Assembly (NCBI RefSeq): GCF_004011695.2
Contig: NC_082408.1
Span: 233,501 to 297,500, forward strand
Length of the DNA stretch: 64,000 nucleotides
Source of the DNA: Ascochyta rabiei
Taxonomy: Eukaryota > Ascomycota > Dothideomycetes > Pleosporales > Didymellaceae
Reading direction: 5' to 3'
Positions within the stretch are counted from its first letter, which is position 1; each line of letters opens with the position of its first letter. The translations under genes were made by a program, and so were the position numbers. Shown piece by piece: positions 1 through 12,423 of the stretch. Below the pieces are notes generated by a model that saw only the letters and a program-made list of their open reading frames with translations, searched no databases and was not told the origin of the DNA.

Positions 1-629
<629 letters not shown>

Positions 630-1251
630 CGTGTGCTGTGGTGGGTGTAGTGTGGTGGGTGTATCCAAGTGTGAAGGTGAAGTGTCAAGTGTGAAGGTGG
701 AGTGTCAAGTGTCAAGTGTCAAGTGTCAAGTGCACCCTGTGCCGTGTGTCGTGTGTCGTGTTGGCCAAGGGGATTCGCGGAGAGAGTCGTGGTAGAGGGC
801 GGGATGGCGGTGCTGGAGCGGCGGCGGCGATGAGCTCAGCGATGCGGCGGTAGCACGGGAGGTCGCCGTAGCTCTGCCTGCTCGGCCTGGGTTTCTCCGG
901 CCCCGGACAGCAGGGGGGGGGTCCCGCCGCCGTGTAGCGCCGAGGGAGCGCGGAGCTCTTGCAGCTCTCACCCGCCCTGTTCCTGCTCTTGGCCTTGTTC
1001 CTGTTCCTGTTCCTGTTCCTGTTCCTGCTCTTGTTCGCGCGCGCCCTCTTTGTTCGCCGTCGGCCATTCTCCATGCTGCGTCCATAAGAACCCTCCACCC
1101 ACCTTCACCAAGGGGTTTCTGCGCGCCCCACACCAGATATCCACCATCCACCATCCACCACCCACCATTCACCACCCAACATTCACCACCCACCGGCTCC
1201 AACACACCACCCATCCCCCAAGGCCCCCGGCGCACTTCGTCCACCCACACC
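630..1251. other. Divergent intergenic region RPN11/RPD3 with short tandem repeats
   Basis: Non-coding. It holds several low-complexity tracts: GTGTCAA-type repeats (about 690-735), a TTCCTG hexamer run (about 980-1030), and CCACCATCCA-type pyrimidine/ACC repeats (about 1138-1200) just before the RPD3 start. Open frames here are repeat translations. It probably contains both promoters; I see no clear TATA box. Confidence 0.6.
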
Positions 1252-3197
1252 ATGGAGGGCGCGCACATGGAGCCCACCACTGGCTCCAACAGCCTCCTGG
1301 GCGGCACCGCGTCGCAGCCCAAGAAGGTCGCCTACTTCTACGATTCGGACGTCGGCAACTACGCCTACGTCGCCGGCCATCCCATGAAGCCCCACCGCAT
1401 ACGCATGGCCCACAGCCTGATTATGAATTACGGCCTGTACACCAAGATGGAGATCTACGTGCGTTGCGCCCCTCGTGCCTCCCCAGCCCACAGCACTGAC
1501 CCTGCAGCGCGCAAAACCCGCCTCCAAGTACGAGATGACGCAGTTCCACACGGACGAGTACATCGACTTCCTCCACAAGGTCACCCCCGACAACATGGAC
1601 AGCTACGCTAAGGAGCAGAGCAAGTACAATGTGGGAGACGACTGCCCCGTCTTCGACGGCCTCTTCGAGTTCTGCGGCATCAGCGCCGGCGGCACCATGG
1701 AGGGCGCCGCCCGCCTGAACAGAGGCAAGTGCGACGTCGCAGTCAATTGGGCTGGCGGTCTGCATCACGCAAAGAAGAGCGAGGCCAGTGGCTTCTGCTA
1801 CGTCAATGGTGGCTTGTCCCAACCCGCACTGCCTGCGCACACACTAACCGCGCCCAGACATCGTCCTGGGTATCATCGAGCTGCTCCGCTACAAGCAGCG
1901 CGTGCTCTACATCGACATCGACGTCCACCACGGTGACGGTGTCGAGGAGGCCTTCTACACCACCGACCGTGTCATGACCGTCTCCTTCCACAAGTACGGC
2001 GAGTACTTCCCCGGCACCGGCGAGCTCCGCGACATCGGCGTAGGCGCCGGCAAGAACTATGCCGTCAACTTCCCCCTCCGCGACGGCATCACAGACGACA
2101 CCTACAAGAACATCTTCGAGCCCGTCATCGAGGCCGTCATGACGTACTACGGCCCCGAGGCTATTGTCCTCCAGTGCGGCGGTGACAGTCTGTCAGGAGA
2201 CCGCCTGGGCTGCTTCAACCTGAGCATGGCAGGCCACGCCAACTGCGTCAAGTACGTAAAGAGCTTCGGCGTGCCTGTCATCGTGCTGGGCGGCGGCGGC
2301 TACACCATGCGCAACGTTGCCCGAACCTGGGCCTACGAGACGGGAGAGCTGGTCGGAGAGAAAATGTCCAAGCAGCTGCCCTTCAACGACTACTACGAAT
2401 ACTTTGCCCCCGATTACGAGCTCGACGTACGGCCTTCGAACATGGAGAACGCCAACTCGCACGACTACCTGCACAAAATCAAGTCGACCGTCATCGACAA
2501 CATTCGACGAACGGGCAGGCCTTCCGTTGAGGCTTTCACAAACATTCCAAACAACCCGCTGCTGCGCGCCGAAGACTCCGATGCCGAAGACGCTGAAGAC
2601 GACATGGACACAGACATGAACCCTGATGTGCGCTCTACCCAACGCCAGCAGGATCAGCGGATCGAGGCCAACGGAGAGCTCTACGACGAGAGCGACGATG
2701 AAGAGTACAAAAACAGCCTGGGAGTACGTGCCCAACCAGGCACAAAGAAACGACGACACATTACAGACTTCCCAAACCCCAACGCGGCGGCACCGGATGG
2801 TCTTGACGCCCTCAAAGCTCTGGACGACACCAACGGCGATAGTGCCCTCTCCACAAGGCAGACTTCGCCGGCTGAGAGATCGCAGACACGCACGCCTGCA
2901 ATAGCGGAGCAGAGCGCCGACGACGGTGATGTCGACATGGACGAAGCCGGTGCAACGACGGCTGCTGCTGTCACGTCGACCAGATCACAGTCCCCCGCCG
3001 GCGTCGTCACCCCACCAGAGTCGCCCGCTGCAGCTACGGCACCCGCCGCTGCCGTCCCTGCGCCCGACGTCGATATGGCCGGTGCGGACGAAGACACAAA
3101 AGCAGACATTGCTGGAGAGAAACAAAAAGGCGAAGCTGAGCGCGACTCTGAGAATGTCAAGGGCGAGGTGCGGACAGAGGTTGCCAAGGACAGCTAG
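1252..3197 (+). CDS. RPD3: Class I histone deacetylase Rpd3
   Basis: Join 1252-1458, 1508-1808, 1858-3197; 615 residues. Introns of 49 bp have GTGCGT..CAG and GTGGCT..CAG ends. The deacetylase fold fills residues about 20-390. It includes the catalytic His pair in [12 protein letters not shown] (about 155-156) and the zinc-site motif [17 protein letters not shown] (Asp191, His193). Further motifs are [13 protein letters not shown] and [16 protein letters not shown]. The enzyme deacetylates histone lysines in Sin3/Rpd3-type co-repressor complexes in the nucleus. The C-terminal 200 or so residues are predicted disordered: an acidic [12 protein letters not shown] stretch, then Ser/Pro/Ala-rich segments, as in other mould orthologs. 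The start gives MEGAHMEP and lies shortly before the conserved [14 protein letters not shown]. Confident call. Confidence 0.97.
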
Positions 3198-3661
3198 AAA
3201 GCAAAGCATCTTCCATCCCTCCAGGGAGCATTCTTCTGGCGTTTAGCGTTTGGTGTCCTTCACGAGACCCACGGGTTGTGGAGTGTGTTATGGTTTACGA
3301 GCATTGGATACCTTGTTGTTTGGTTTTATTTTACTACGAATGGATATTCTGTGTTTGAACCTCGCCCTGACCACCGCAACGACTCACTGCCACTCCCTCT
3401 ACGTCGTTGAGTTGCGCAAGCTCATCAGCATCGAGACCGCTGCTTGTCACTAGACCTGGCTAATGCACGCCGACGACGGATGGTCCACATGCCCCACTAG
3501 GCCGGAGACAGCAGCGATCTGCCAGCACATTCACCACCCCACCTGAGCCACAACAACAACAACAGCCACATCTTCAACATCCTTCGGCTTGCGTGAAATC
3601 ATTTCAGTCGAATTGCATCTCCATACAGCATCCGAATTCAAGTATACGCACATCCACCAAC
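3198..3661. other. Intergenic, RPD3 3' end and metacaspase leader
   Basis: No gene seen. It contains the RPD3 3' UTR and, near 3555-3570, an ACAACA run in the metacaspase leader. Short open frames here lack coding features. Confidence 0.5.
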
Positions 3662-4686
3662 ATGTCGCACCGACGCAAGAAGTCCCTCCTGATCGGCATC
3701 AACTATGTCAACTCGGAGCACGAACTCAAAGGCTGCCACTCGGACGTCGACAACATGGCCGAGTTTCTGACCTACCGTGGCTACGACAACGGACACCGGA
3801 ACCGGGCCATTCTCAGCGACCGGCCAGAAGTGCCCTACGACTCCCCCTACTACCCCACCGGCCACAACCTCCTGGCCGCCATGGACTGGCTCGTCAGTGA
3901 ACCCGGATGCACGCTGTTCATGCACTACTCAGGCCACGGCGGCCAAATCGCCGACGTTGACGGCAACCGCGGAATCGGCGGCATGGACAACACCATCGTC
4001 CCTGTCGACTTTGAGCAGCGGGGCCAGCTGTCCAGCACGCTGCTGCACGAGCACCTCGTGACCCGCATGGCAGCCGACTGCACGCTGTTCATCATCATGG
4101 ACTGCTGTCACTCGGGCTCCGCTGTCGAGCTGCCATTCGTGTACCGCAGCGACAGCGACGGGCAGATCAGCTTGCTGGATAATGTGCGCGCGGGTGCGCG
4201 CCTGCTCGGTGAAGCTACGGATCTTATTAATGGCGGGTTTTCGTATCGCAAGGTCGGCGAGGCGCAGGAGCTGCTTGCAGGCGCCAGTAGTTTCTTCAAG
4301 GGCCTGCGGCACATGGGCGAGCAGGACGACGAGGAGGGGCTCGGGGCTGGGGAGTTTGCGGGGCAGTACGGCAGCGAGCAGAAGATGGTCACCATGTTCA
4401 GCGGGTGCAAGGATGATCAGACGAGTGCGGATGCGCGGATTCGCGGCGAGGCGACGGGCGCCATGACGTGGGCGTTTTTGGAGACGATGAAGAGGGACCA
4501 GAACCCTACTTATGCCGCGGTGAGTCTTGATTGCTATGACTTCGTGGCATTCGGTGTGATTTGGCTGACGCAAACTAGACTCTGCAGATGACGAGACAGC
4601 TACTCGATCAGAGTAACTACACCCAAGTTCCCCAGCTGAGCTCCGGGTTGGATATTGATCTCGACAACATGTCGTTGGTGATTTAA
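3662..4686 (+). CDS. MCA1: Metacaspase, prodomain-less
   Basis: Join 3662-4519, 4579-4686; 321 residues. The intron is 4520-4578 (GTGAGT..TAG, phase 0); a second possible acceptor lies 9 bp further. The peptidase C14 caspase fold begins at once: KKSLLIGINYVNSEHELKGC. The catalytic His is at about 92 in HYSGHGGQ and the catalytic Cys at about 149 in DCCHSGS. Metacaspases cleave after Arg/Lys and act in stress responses and protein quality control. Yeast-type fungal metacaspases carry a Pro/Gln-rich N-terminal prodomain; here only MSHRR precedes the core. The frame is open for 23 codons upstream (to 3593), but that stretch does not resemble a prodomain. A missed 5' exon remains possible. The symbol reflects family membership, not proven orthology. 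Confidence 0.9.
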
Positions 4687-5462
4687 ACTTTGTGTAACTT
4701 GCACGATAAAAACACGACGCAACAGGCTATTTACACTCTACGCATCTCACGTAGACACGAAAGAGTTGACCTGATGTCTGATACGAAACACCTGTTCAAA
4801 CATCAAACATACACAGCAACAAAACAGATAAGTCATGACCGTACTCACATCTCGAGCTCGAGGCCAATCCACAGCGATCAGCGACTACAACTTGCCCGCT
4901 ATGCCTGACGCATCCCCCGTGGAAGAATGATGTCGTGACAAACACCTCTCTCTCTCTCTGCCTGCACTCGTCAGCACACAGAAAACGCCGACTTGGAATA
5001 ACCATGGACCGTGATACCAGCCCTCCTACACCACGCACAGAACCTCGAACACGAGAAGAAATCAGTCCGAGCCGACGTGTGACTGAACAACCACTCCCCA
5101 GCTGCCCGTTAAGCCGTGGGTTGTGCACTGGATCAGACTGAATCGGATCCAACCATATTGAATCAGGGGGCCATGAGTGCTGCATTTGTTGGACTGCTTT
5201 TATGCCAGAGAGAGGTCACTTAGCGTTCTTGTTGGATGGTAGGTAGTGTATATGTTGTGCATTTCATAAGTACGTGTTGGCTCGTGGCTCGCCGTCTCAC
5301 CACCACCACCCGTCCAGTCTGCGAAGCCGATGGAACAGAGCTAGAAGATTCGAGCGGTACATGAGCGCTGAGCCTGATGCCCGAGAACGTCACCTTATTC
5401 TTACTGCCAGGTGCAGCGATGTGATCCGGGAACGCAAACAGACTCCCCACTGACCTGCACAC
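4687..5462. other. Intergenic, convergent 3' ends
   Basis: Lies between the metacaspase (+) and the GFA gene (-). It has a short CTCTCTCTCT tract near 4947. No coding potential recognised. Confidence 0.5.
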
Positions 5463-6050
5463 TCACCCACCCAACACCTTTCCGCCGCGCCCAATCTCGT
5501 ACTGCGTCACCCCATCATGCTTGCCCTGCCAGGAGTGTCGATGCAGCGCGAAGGATTCGCATTCGGGCTTTGGGATACGCGGAAACATGCCCATTTTGAC
5601 TATGACTGTGGTGGGCAATATCTCGGCAATGGACATGATGGGACTGTGGATATCATCAGCACCTTCTTTCTCCGCATCCAAACACCTGAAAACAAGAAAG
5701 GAAAAAGTCCAAACAAGGGGATTTCCTCACTTTCCGCAAGTCCCGCAAAAACACCGCTCGACTTTCTTCCCGCTCCCCGTGTCCCAGTCTTCATACCGCT
5801 TCATCGCACCCTGTGGGTCTTCAACGGTCACTTTCTCTTTCTCGATCGCGAGATTTGAGGATACGTAGGAGCCTGCGACTTTACGGCAGTTGGCGCAGTG
5901 GCAGAGGTGGCCACGTGGTCGCGTGAAGAGCTCGTCGTCGGTGATGGTTACGCGGATCGCTTTGCAGAGGCAGGTAGAGGTGAGCGAGGTGCTGAATTCC
6001 GAGATGTCGTGAGCGTTCGGATTGCCGGTGAGAGTTAAGGGGGCTGCCAT
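5463..6050 (-). CDS. GFA / CENP-V domain protein (glutathione-dependent formaldehyde-activating-like)
   Basis: Minus strand, join of 5731-6050 and 5463-5685; 180 residues. The intron is 5686-5730 (GTGAGG..CAG, 45 bp). Zinc-ligand cysteines follow the family pattern: CLCKAIRV near the N-terminus, HLCHCANCRKVAGS in the middle, then CFCGTCGKC across the splice junction. The family binds zinc and includes bacterial Gfa, which may help condense formaldehyde with glutathione. Most fungal members have no proven substrate. The splice restores the expected CxxC spacing, which supports the model. Confidence 0.88.
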
Positions 6051-7257
6051 GGTGGGTAGTGAGTCGAAGGTGTGGGCTGTGGAGAGGGGGAGAGAGTAGA
6101 GGAGAGGAGTTGGTGCTTGGGAGCAAGAGGAGTGGGTGGTTTATGTTGACGGATATTAGTAGCGCGCCGCCTATACCCGGCCGGGACGGAAGAGAGATCT
6201 GGGGTGCATGCATATGCCATCGTGCTGATCGGGCTGGGATGGATCCAAATCACCACCCGACAAGGTATGGTCCGCTTTGCAAAGCTGTGAACATCTTGTC
6301 AGCTTACAGTTTTCTTATCCTTATCTCTCCACGCCTCATAATCCGCTGCTCTTCCATTGAGCTGGCGCGGTATCGGCTATGGGTGGGGAACTGGATATAG
6401 CCGATACGTAAGCTATCCTGTGGTTTCTGCCCCTCTACCCCACCATGGACCCTGCATTGAGATGAATTGAGCTAATCAAACAGCATCCAAATAGCCAGGT
6501 TTGAAATGAGTAGCCATAGACAAAAACAAAGAAAAAGAATGGAGTCATATCTATAGTGGGTTCGATGCTAGGTGCTGTGATAAGCGTTTTTATGTGAAGA
6601 CGCGCGGTGAAAAGGCGATTGTGAAATCGAGTAGGAACGGGCTGAGTTGTGTGAATCATGATGTAAGTATCGAGATGTAGAGTTGAATGTAAATACAAGA
6701 AGATGAGTGTAATCCACACTCTTACTCTGGGTCTATGCTGCGGTAGGGATGAAAGGGTGGTGGTGTCACGATGAATTAATTGTGAGCTGAATTAAGCTCT
6801 TGTCCCCAGATTTGCATGTAGATTAGCCGTGAGCGATCTACGTGTTCGATGAGGCTCGACTCTTGGATGTCTCCCTGGTACTGCGATAGGCTGAGCGGCT
6901 GAGTGGGAAAAGACTGTTGTAGATAGCGAAGACGAGGGGCATCATGCTGCGCCCTTACAGTTGTATCGCAAGCACATACAGATATTGATATTTCGTCTGC
7001 CGAGGTTCACCGGCGAAGCACAGCGATGGATTCTGAGTGTGGGCTTTCTGTAATGCGGATGTGGATAAGAGAGGCGCTGACGTCATGTTGATGAATGAAT
7101 CCTCCAACGACACCATGTTCATATATCAATCTTCTTTTCCGTTGCATCCTTTATTAATTCCGAGCTCCTCTCTCTTCATTCGATACCCCATCTGCAGCTG
7201 TTTCCAACTTTACACATACCCAAATATCGCACACACACATACACACACACACACACC
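6051..7257. other. Intergenic, divergent promoters
   Basis: 1.2 kb between the GFA gene (-) and the DJ-1-like gene (+). Part is AT-rich (6480-6800). No conserved coding frame. It ends in a CA microsatellite directly before the next start codon. Confidence 0.5.
7229..7256. repeat. (CA)n microsatellite abutting a start codon
   Basis: An almost pure CA dinucleotide run, broken once by TA, ending one or two bases before the ATG at 7258. It would form the 5' UTR end of the DJ-1-like mRNA. Confidence 0.85.
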
Positions 7258-8028
7258 ATGGCGGCAAAGAAGGTCCTCATCGTCATGTCCGATGCCCACT
7301 CTTTCCCCCTCTACAACACCGGGAGCGAGGGCAAGACCGTCAGCCAGGACTCAGGCTACTTCCTTATGGAACTTGCAAAGCCTCTGCAGAAGATTCTTGA
7401 CGCCGGTTACGAGGTCACATTTGCTTCGCCTGAGGGCAAGGAACCGCAGCCAGACCCGCTCAGTACATCTCTTCTCGCGTTCGCAGGCAATGTGTATGAG
7501 CGTCAGCGGGAGCAGGACCTTATTGAGCGCATGAAGCGCGAGAACGGATTCTCCAGCCCGCGCAAGTTCTCAGCCATCAACGACGAGGAGCTGAAGAGCT
7601 ATGCTGGTGTGTTCATTCCCGGCGGTCACGCACCACTTTCAGACCTTGGCGACAACTCAGAGCTTGGTCGCATCCTATCTCACTTCCACCAGCAGCAGAA
7701 GCCTACAGCGGCGCTGTGTCATGGCCCGTGGGCGTTCTTGTCAACTAAGGCTGGGCCGCAGAAGGAGTTTGCGTACAAGGGTTACAAGCTTACTTCGTGG
7801 TCGGATGCAGAGGAGAGCTTCATGGAGACGATGCTTAGGGGTGAGATCGACAAGGTCGAGGGTACGCTGAGAGAGAATGGTGCAGATATGCAGGAGGGTG
7901 TTGCCAAGAGTATGGGGAGCATCACGGTCGATCGTGAAGTCATTACAGGCGACAACCCGATGTCTGCGAATGCCATTGGCGACAAGTTCTTGGAGATGAT
8001 GGCCGCGAAACAAAGAAGAACGCTCTGA
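7258..8028 (+). CDS. DJ-1/PfpI superfamily protein
   Basis: Single exon, 256 residues. It begins with KKVLIVMSDAHSFPLYNTG, the Rossmann-like first strand of the class I amidotransferase-like fold. The oxyanion segment VFIPGGHAPLSDLG is at about 118-130. The nucleophile elbow AALCHGPWAF places Cys154 followed by His155, as in Hsp31-type members. Such proteins act as glyoxalase III, chaperone or protease-like enzymes in oxidative or carbonyl stress; which applies here cannot be told. Length and the inserted helical segment at about 80-110 resemble the Hsp31-like branch more than human DJ-1. Confidence 0.9.
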   Translation: MAAKKVLIVMSDAHSFPLYNTGSEGKTVSQDSGYFLMELAKPLQKILDAGYEVTFASPEGKEPQPDPLSTSLLAFAGNVYERQREQDLIERMKRENGFSSPRKFSAINDEELKSYAGVFIPGGHAPLSDLGDNSELGRILSHFHQQQKPTAALCHGPWAFLSTKAGPQKEFAYKGYKLTSWSDAEESFMETMLRGEIDKVEGTLRENGADMQEGVAKSMGSITVDREVITGDNPMSANAIGDKFLEMMAAKQRRTL

Positions 8029-8462
8029 TTATATAGAGATCAACTCACGAGTATAACGGCTTTTACAAACCCCGTCTATCTTGGCCAGTCATGTTTTTAA
8101 AGGCACTCCAAGCCGAGGAGTGGAGTTTGACGTACCGTACGCGTCGCTTGCATCCACGTTGTTTTCTGCGCACCTTCGACATATTTGAATCTGTCCGTCA
8201 GCCCCACCATTACAGCGTCCGCGTACAGTGGCTCAATCTCCCTTCATGAGAAAGGTCAAACTTCTCCTCGGATTTTCAGATGGATCGGTTCCCCAAAAAG
8301 CGTGTTAGACAAAGGTGCGTAAGCGACAACGCCTGCAGGTTGTACGCAGCTTATCAAGCGTGGCGTGGAGCATTGCTGGCCGGTACCTCACCTCTGCTTT
8401 TCTCCAAACCCAGCATCTCTCCTTTTTATGGGCACCGTCTGGCGAGGACCCAGCTCACGCAA
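8029..8462. other. Intergenic before HET relic
   Basis: No supported gene. It follows the DJ-1-like 3' end and leads into the degraded HET-domain sequence. Confidence 0.4.
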
Positions 8463-9560
8463 TGGCGCTGGTTCAAGCCTACGAATATCAACACCTGAAA
8501 CCCGGTACCAATAGCATTCGCTTGCTGCAGATCCAACCAGGAGCTGGCGACGACGTCATAAAATGTCAGCGGTTCCAGTACACCTTGAGAGACGAGTGAG
8601 CTTTTGGCCTTCACGAAGCTCTCACCTATGTCTGGGGCCATTCAGGTTGCCAATACAACGTGCAGATCAGAGATGCAGACGATCAAACTTATCGAGCTTC
8701 CAGCATCACACAACCTGCACATTGCTCTGCACAAGCTCCGAGATCCAAATCTCCCACGCACCTTTTGGATCGATGCTATCTGTATAAACCAAAAGGATCC
8801 TGACGAACCAAATCATGGCTAGAATATACGCATATGCTGTCAGTGTTACTGTCTGGCTGGGCGAAGCAGTCAATTAGAGCGCGTCAGTATCAATCTGCAA
8901 TATTCACATGACTGGGAAGTCTTGGGGCGATCTAGAATGGAGCCTATGGCAGATGCAACCCGTGCTCTGATCAGCCGATCATGGTTCCGACGAGGCTGGG
9001 CATAAAACGTCGGAAAGCACAAGTGGTAGACACTCATCAACACCAAGTCGTAGGAGAAGCAGCAGCAGCGCGAGCCATTTCTGTCACCTGTAGCAACTCT
9101 AAGCCGACCGGCGCAATTTCTGCTGCTGGTATGCAACTAGCATTTTCGCATCTCAAAGATGTGGCCGCGATCCAACGGCGGACTTCTCCGGTACTGAAAC
9201 TCACGGACAGAAGCAATGACTCGTTCCAGCTTCTGCAGAAACCAGCAAACCAGAAAAATTTCACGCGCATTGCTTTCCTTCAAGATCCTACCTCTGGGCG
9301 AGCTTTAACGGATGTTTCAACACCACGAAGCTACTGGTCAGCGTGACGAAATATATGCTCGTTGGTAGTTGGGTTCTGATGACGATTTCTCCTCGAACTT
9401 GCGGCCAGACTGCACGAAAAGCTGGTCAAGGTTCTTCAAAGAAATTAGTCATTATCCATGTCGTAGGGTCTTCCCCTACTGTCACCACCTGGGACCATAC
9501 GGAGCAGGCGTTCATCTCCGGCTTTGGGTGTTCTCTAGGCATAACCGACACAGCTTGAGT
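8463..9560 (+). pseudogene. Degraded HET-domain (heterokaryon incompatibility) gene
   Basis: Conserved HET blocks appear in order but in different frames with stops between. They are YEYQHLKPGTNSIRLLQIQPG (about 8480-8540, one frame), a TGA at about 8597, then EALTYVWG in the same frame. LHIALHKLRDPNLPRTFWID and AICINQKDPDE follow in a shifted frame (about 8716-8810). MARIYAYAVSVTVWLGEA (about 8816-8870) and SRSWFRRGWA (about 8970-9003) lie in other frames. HET proteins trigger cell death after fusion of unlike hyphae. With at least three frameshifts and several stops this copy is dead. The downstream boundary is arbitrary; no block is recognisable beyond about 9010. Confidence 0.8.
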
Positions 9561-9584
9561 GAATCATCTGGAGAGACAAACATA

Positions 9585-9602
9585 TTTTTTTTTTTTTTTT
9601 TT
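9585..9602. repeat. Homopolymer T18
   Basis: Uninterrupted run of 18 T at the end of the HET relic. It could be the poly(A) tail of a retroposed copy on the minus strand, or simple slippage; no target duplication was identified. Confidence 0.8.
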
Positions 9603-9923
9603 GGCGAGGATGGCTTAAGCTTTTGAGGCTGTGGGGTGTTAGCTGGTCCTTTCTTGTTTCTATTGTCTTCAAGTAAAGGTCATGACTGGCTTGTACAGAC
9701 TGTGTGGCCTTAGTGTAGTGTTTTGTCATTTGATAAGGGGGCAAGCAATGTGAGTATCATTCAAGCATTCGATCACCGAAGGATTTGAGAAGGATGTTCA
9801 TATAGAGCTATCAGGCCTTAACGTGTAGTGCAGCATCACAGAACGAGAACAGTACCTATTCTTGATCTTCCAAAAAACAGTCGTATGGCACAGGAAGTAT
9901 CCAAAGGCCACGCTCATTCTTAA
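9603..9923. other. Short intergenic
   Basis: 320 bp without coding features, downstream of the bestrophin stop codon. Confidence 0.4.
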
Positions 9924-11472
9924 TTAATCGCCGCCATCGCCCGCCCCAGCACCGTGTCCACCATGCCCAGCTTCACCCATCTCAGCACGGTCATCACTCG
10001 TCGTGCGATGATGAGCTCCAGTACTAACGGAGTGGCTTGGCTTGGGATGTTCACTATGCTCGACCAATGGGAAGTGCAATCCAGGCTTACTCGCCAGCGC
10101 GTCCCTGATCTCCTCGACACTTTTCGCAGCCCACCCGGCGCTGCCCAGACTGCTCAACGGGTAAAGAAGTTGGTTCTCGGGATGCATGACTACCTCCTCG
10201 ATACTCGGTGCTGACTTGCTCATGATGATGTCGATGTCTTTCCTGATCTGCTCGCAGAACGCATCGAGCGGTAGATCGTTAACGTCATCGCCGAATGGGT
10301 TCTCAATCTCGCGTCCGATGAGCGCGATGCCTAGGATGATGTACGCCGCGAAGATGCTGGCAGGGATCGTCACCCAGCCTAGGGTTTTGTACAGCTGGAA
10401 TGGTAGAAGTAGGATATAGACCCATGTAATCTGGCTGATAGCAATGCTGTATGCAATTGGCAATGGCGTGCTGAGGATTCTATCAGTGCCTGTGAGCACA
10501 TCGTTGAAGGTGGTAAGCGCGTTGAGGGATTGGGTCTGGTAGATTGAGACTTTGAAAGTCCCATTGTCGTATATGGACTTCATATAGACGCTCAAATGGC
10601 TGAGGATCTCGAGGGGAAGGTTACCAAGCGGCACGCGCGAGCGCTTCAGCAGTTTGCGGGGGTTGGACTCGGCCATGGGAAGACCGAGGAACTGGCCTGC
10701 GGTCTTGAAGACATTACTTTTCTTCTTCTCGTCTGGCCGGTCGGCGTCGCGCGCAAATGTGTCCAAGTGGCCGACGAGGTGCTTGAGATCGTCATAGTGC
10801 ATGTAGGGTTCGAAGCGAAGCTTGTGCTTCAGTGCCACTGCGTAAGCGGCAATCAGGTTGAGGCAGTTGATCTTTGCAAGGAGGTCCTGTTTTCCGAGCT
10901 CGGCATCTTTGAGGTGTCTCTCATCGACGTGAATCCAGATGAGACGTGCGAGATTTTGCGACGCGAGTGTCAGCTGTGCCCAGTACTTGCGACCGTCGTT
11001 GTAACGCTCGTATGCGGTGGAGCTGCGGAAGCTGAGAGCAAGACCAACGACGAAACCGAGGACGGTGAGAAGAAGCTGGTTGATGCCAACTGGAAGGTGT
11101 CAATGACCTGCTGAGAGAAGACTTGATACCGACATGGCTTACGATCATGTACGAACTTGGAGATAAGTGTAATCATGCTCGACCAGCCAGCTACAAAGAG
11201 CAGCGGCAGCACCATCTCCGGCGTCACACTGCCATGGATTCGGAGGAAGACAGGCCATTTCGAATGGTGGTCAAGATCGCGCGGTCCAATCTGGATGCTA
11301 TCAGTAAGTACAAACAAACGTCGTGCCTGCACCTGAACGTTCGAAAGGGGCAACGTACAAAGTAGTCGTCAAAGTCTTTATCGCTGTCCTGCTTCTTCAG
11401 CGGAGGTTGCGCGGATGGGCCATTCGCGCCGTTTGTGACATTTGCCGTAGTCTGCGTCTTCTCCGCCATCAC
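9924..11472 (-). CDS. Bestrophin/UPF0187-family anion channel
   Basis: Minus strand, join of 11359-11472, 11143-11290 and 9924-11089; 475 residues. The introns (11291-11358, 11090-11142) were placed by phase and restore the family blocks. Exon 2 holds IGPRDLDHHSKWPVFLRIHG. Across the second splice lies FVHDLGINQLLLTVLGFVVG and then ALSFRSSTAYERYNDGRKYW. The C-terminal half has hydrophobic segments (ITWVYILLLPFQLYKTLGWV, IPASIFAAYIILGIALIG) followed by REIENPFGDDVNDLPLD, a bestrophin hallmark. The tail is His/Gly-rich and probably disordered. The family forms pentameric anion channels. ATG at 11472 or 11469. Ion specificity and membrane are unknown. Confidence 0.9.
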
Positions 11473-12423
11473 TGCTGTTGTTTAGGAAGAGATGACAGAA
11501 GTCGATAGCAACGCGCATTCAAGTCAGCGGCACGCGAGCACTTGATATTGTGTCGTGGGCCCCTATCCCTGACCGTTTCTTCTGCAATCACCCGTCCAAT
11601 GGAGAACACGCGATCCAGACCTTGCGTTTGAGCATCTTTGAGTGGCGCCGTGTGCTCGACAACACAAGCATGACGATGCTGCAAAGGGTAAGACAGACAC
11701 ACGCGAGTCCAATCGTGTGTAGTCGCGTAGCGGCAGCGGTGACGCGCAGCCCTGATCCAGATACTGTCCGGCTTGGCAGGGCGCTATCGCGGGCTGATTG
11801 AGTGTGAAACGCGGAACTGTAAAATGCGCTGGCGAGTCGTGATTGCCTTGCCCTCAGCCATGTCGTCGTTGTACAGGAGTTGTGCGGGGGGAACGCGTTT
11901 GTGAGACATCGCACCAGGAACCATGCCAAAGGCAGGGCTCTTGAACCTCAGAGCTTTCAGATTCAGCGTGAAGACTCCGCCCGGTCCACTGTGGGTTTCG
12001 AGTCTATTCAGCTTGGTGACAGTGTTGGCGACGAAGTGGTGATGTGCGCAGGGGCGAGGGAAATTAGATCGACGTGAGGCAATTTGTGATTGGGTCACGA
12101 TTCAAGCTTCAGCTGTGCGAAGCAGTCGAGATCTTGTTCTATAACTTGGCGGTATTGGCATCAAATCTTCCACTGCTTGGTAGAAACATTACATGCCCAT
12201 CGTAGATCTCTTGCACAACAGCCTCCTGTGGGACGGTGTTCACGTGGAGCGCGTCTCTGGCGCGTTTTGAGGACTTGAAGCACATCTGATCGACGACTAT
12301 CACATCTTCTGTACGGCGCCACCAGCACCGAACCTAGACATATGTACATAACCGTCAGCCAAGCTACATCGCTTTACGGCCGTTGTTCAACCTACGTTCT
12401 GTCAGCCTCGCCCACATGCAACA
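11473..12423. other. Intergenic, no gene recognised
   Basis: 950 bp between the bestrophin start and the RidA stop. Short open frames on both strands show no conserved motif or codon pattern. It should contain the bestrophin promoter. Confidence 0.4.
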
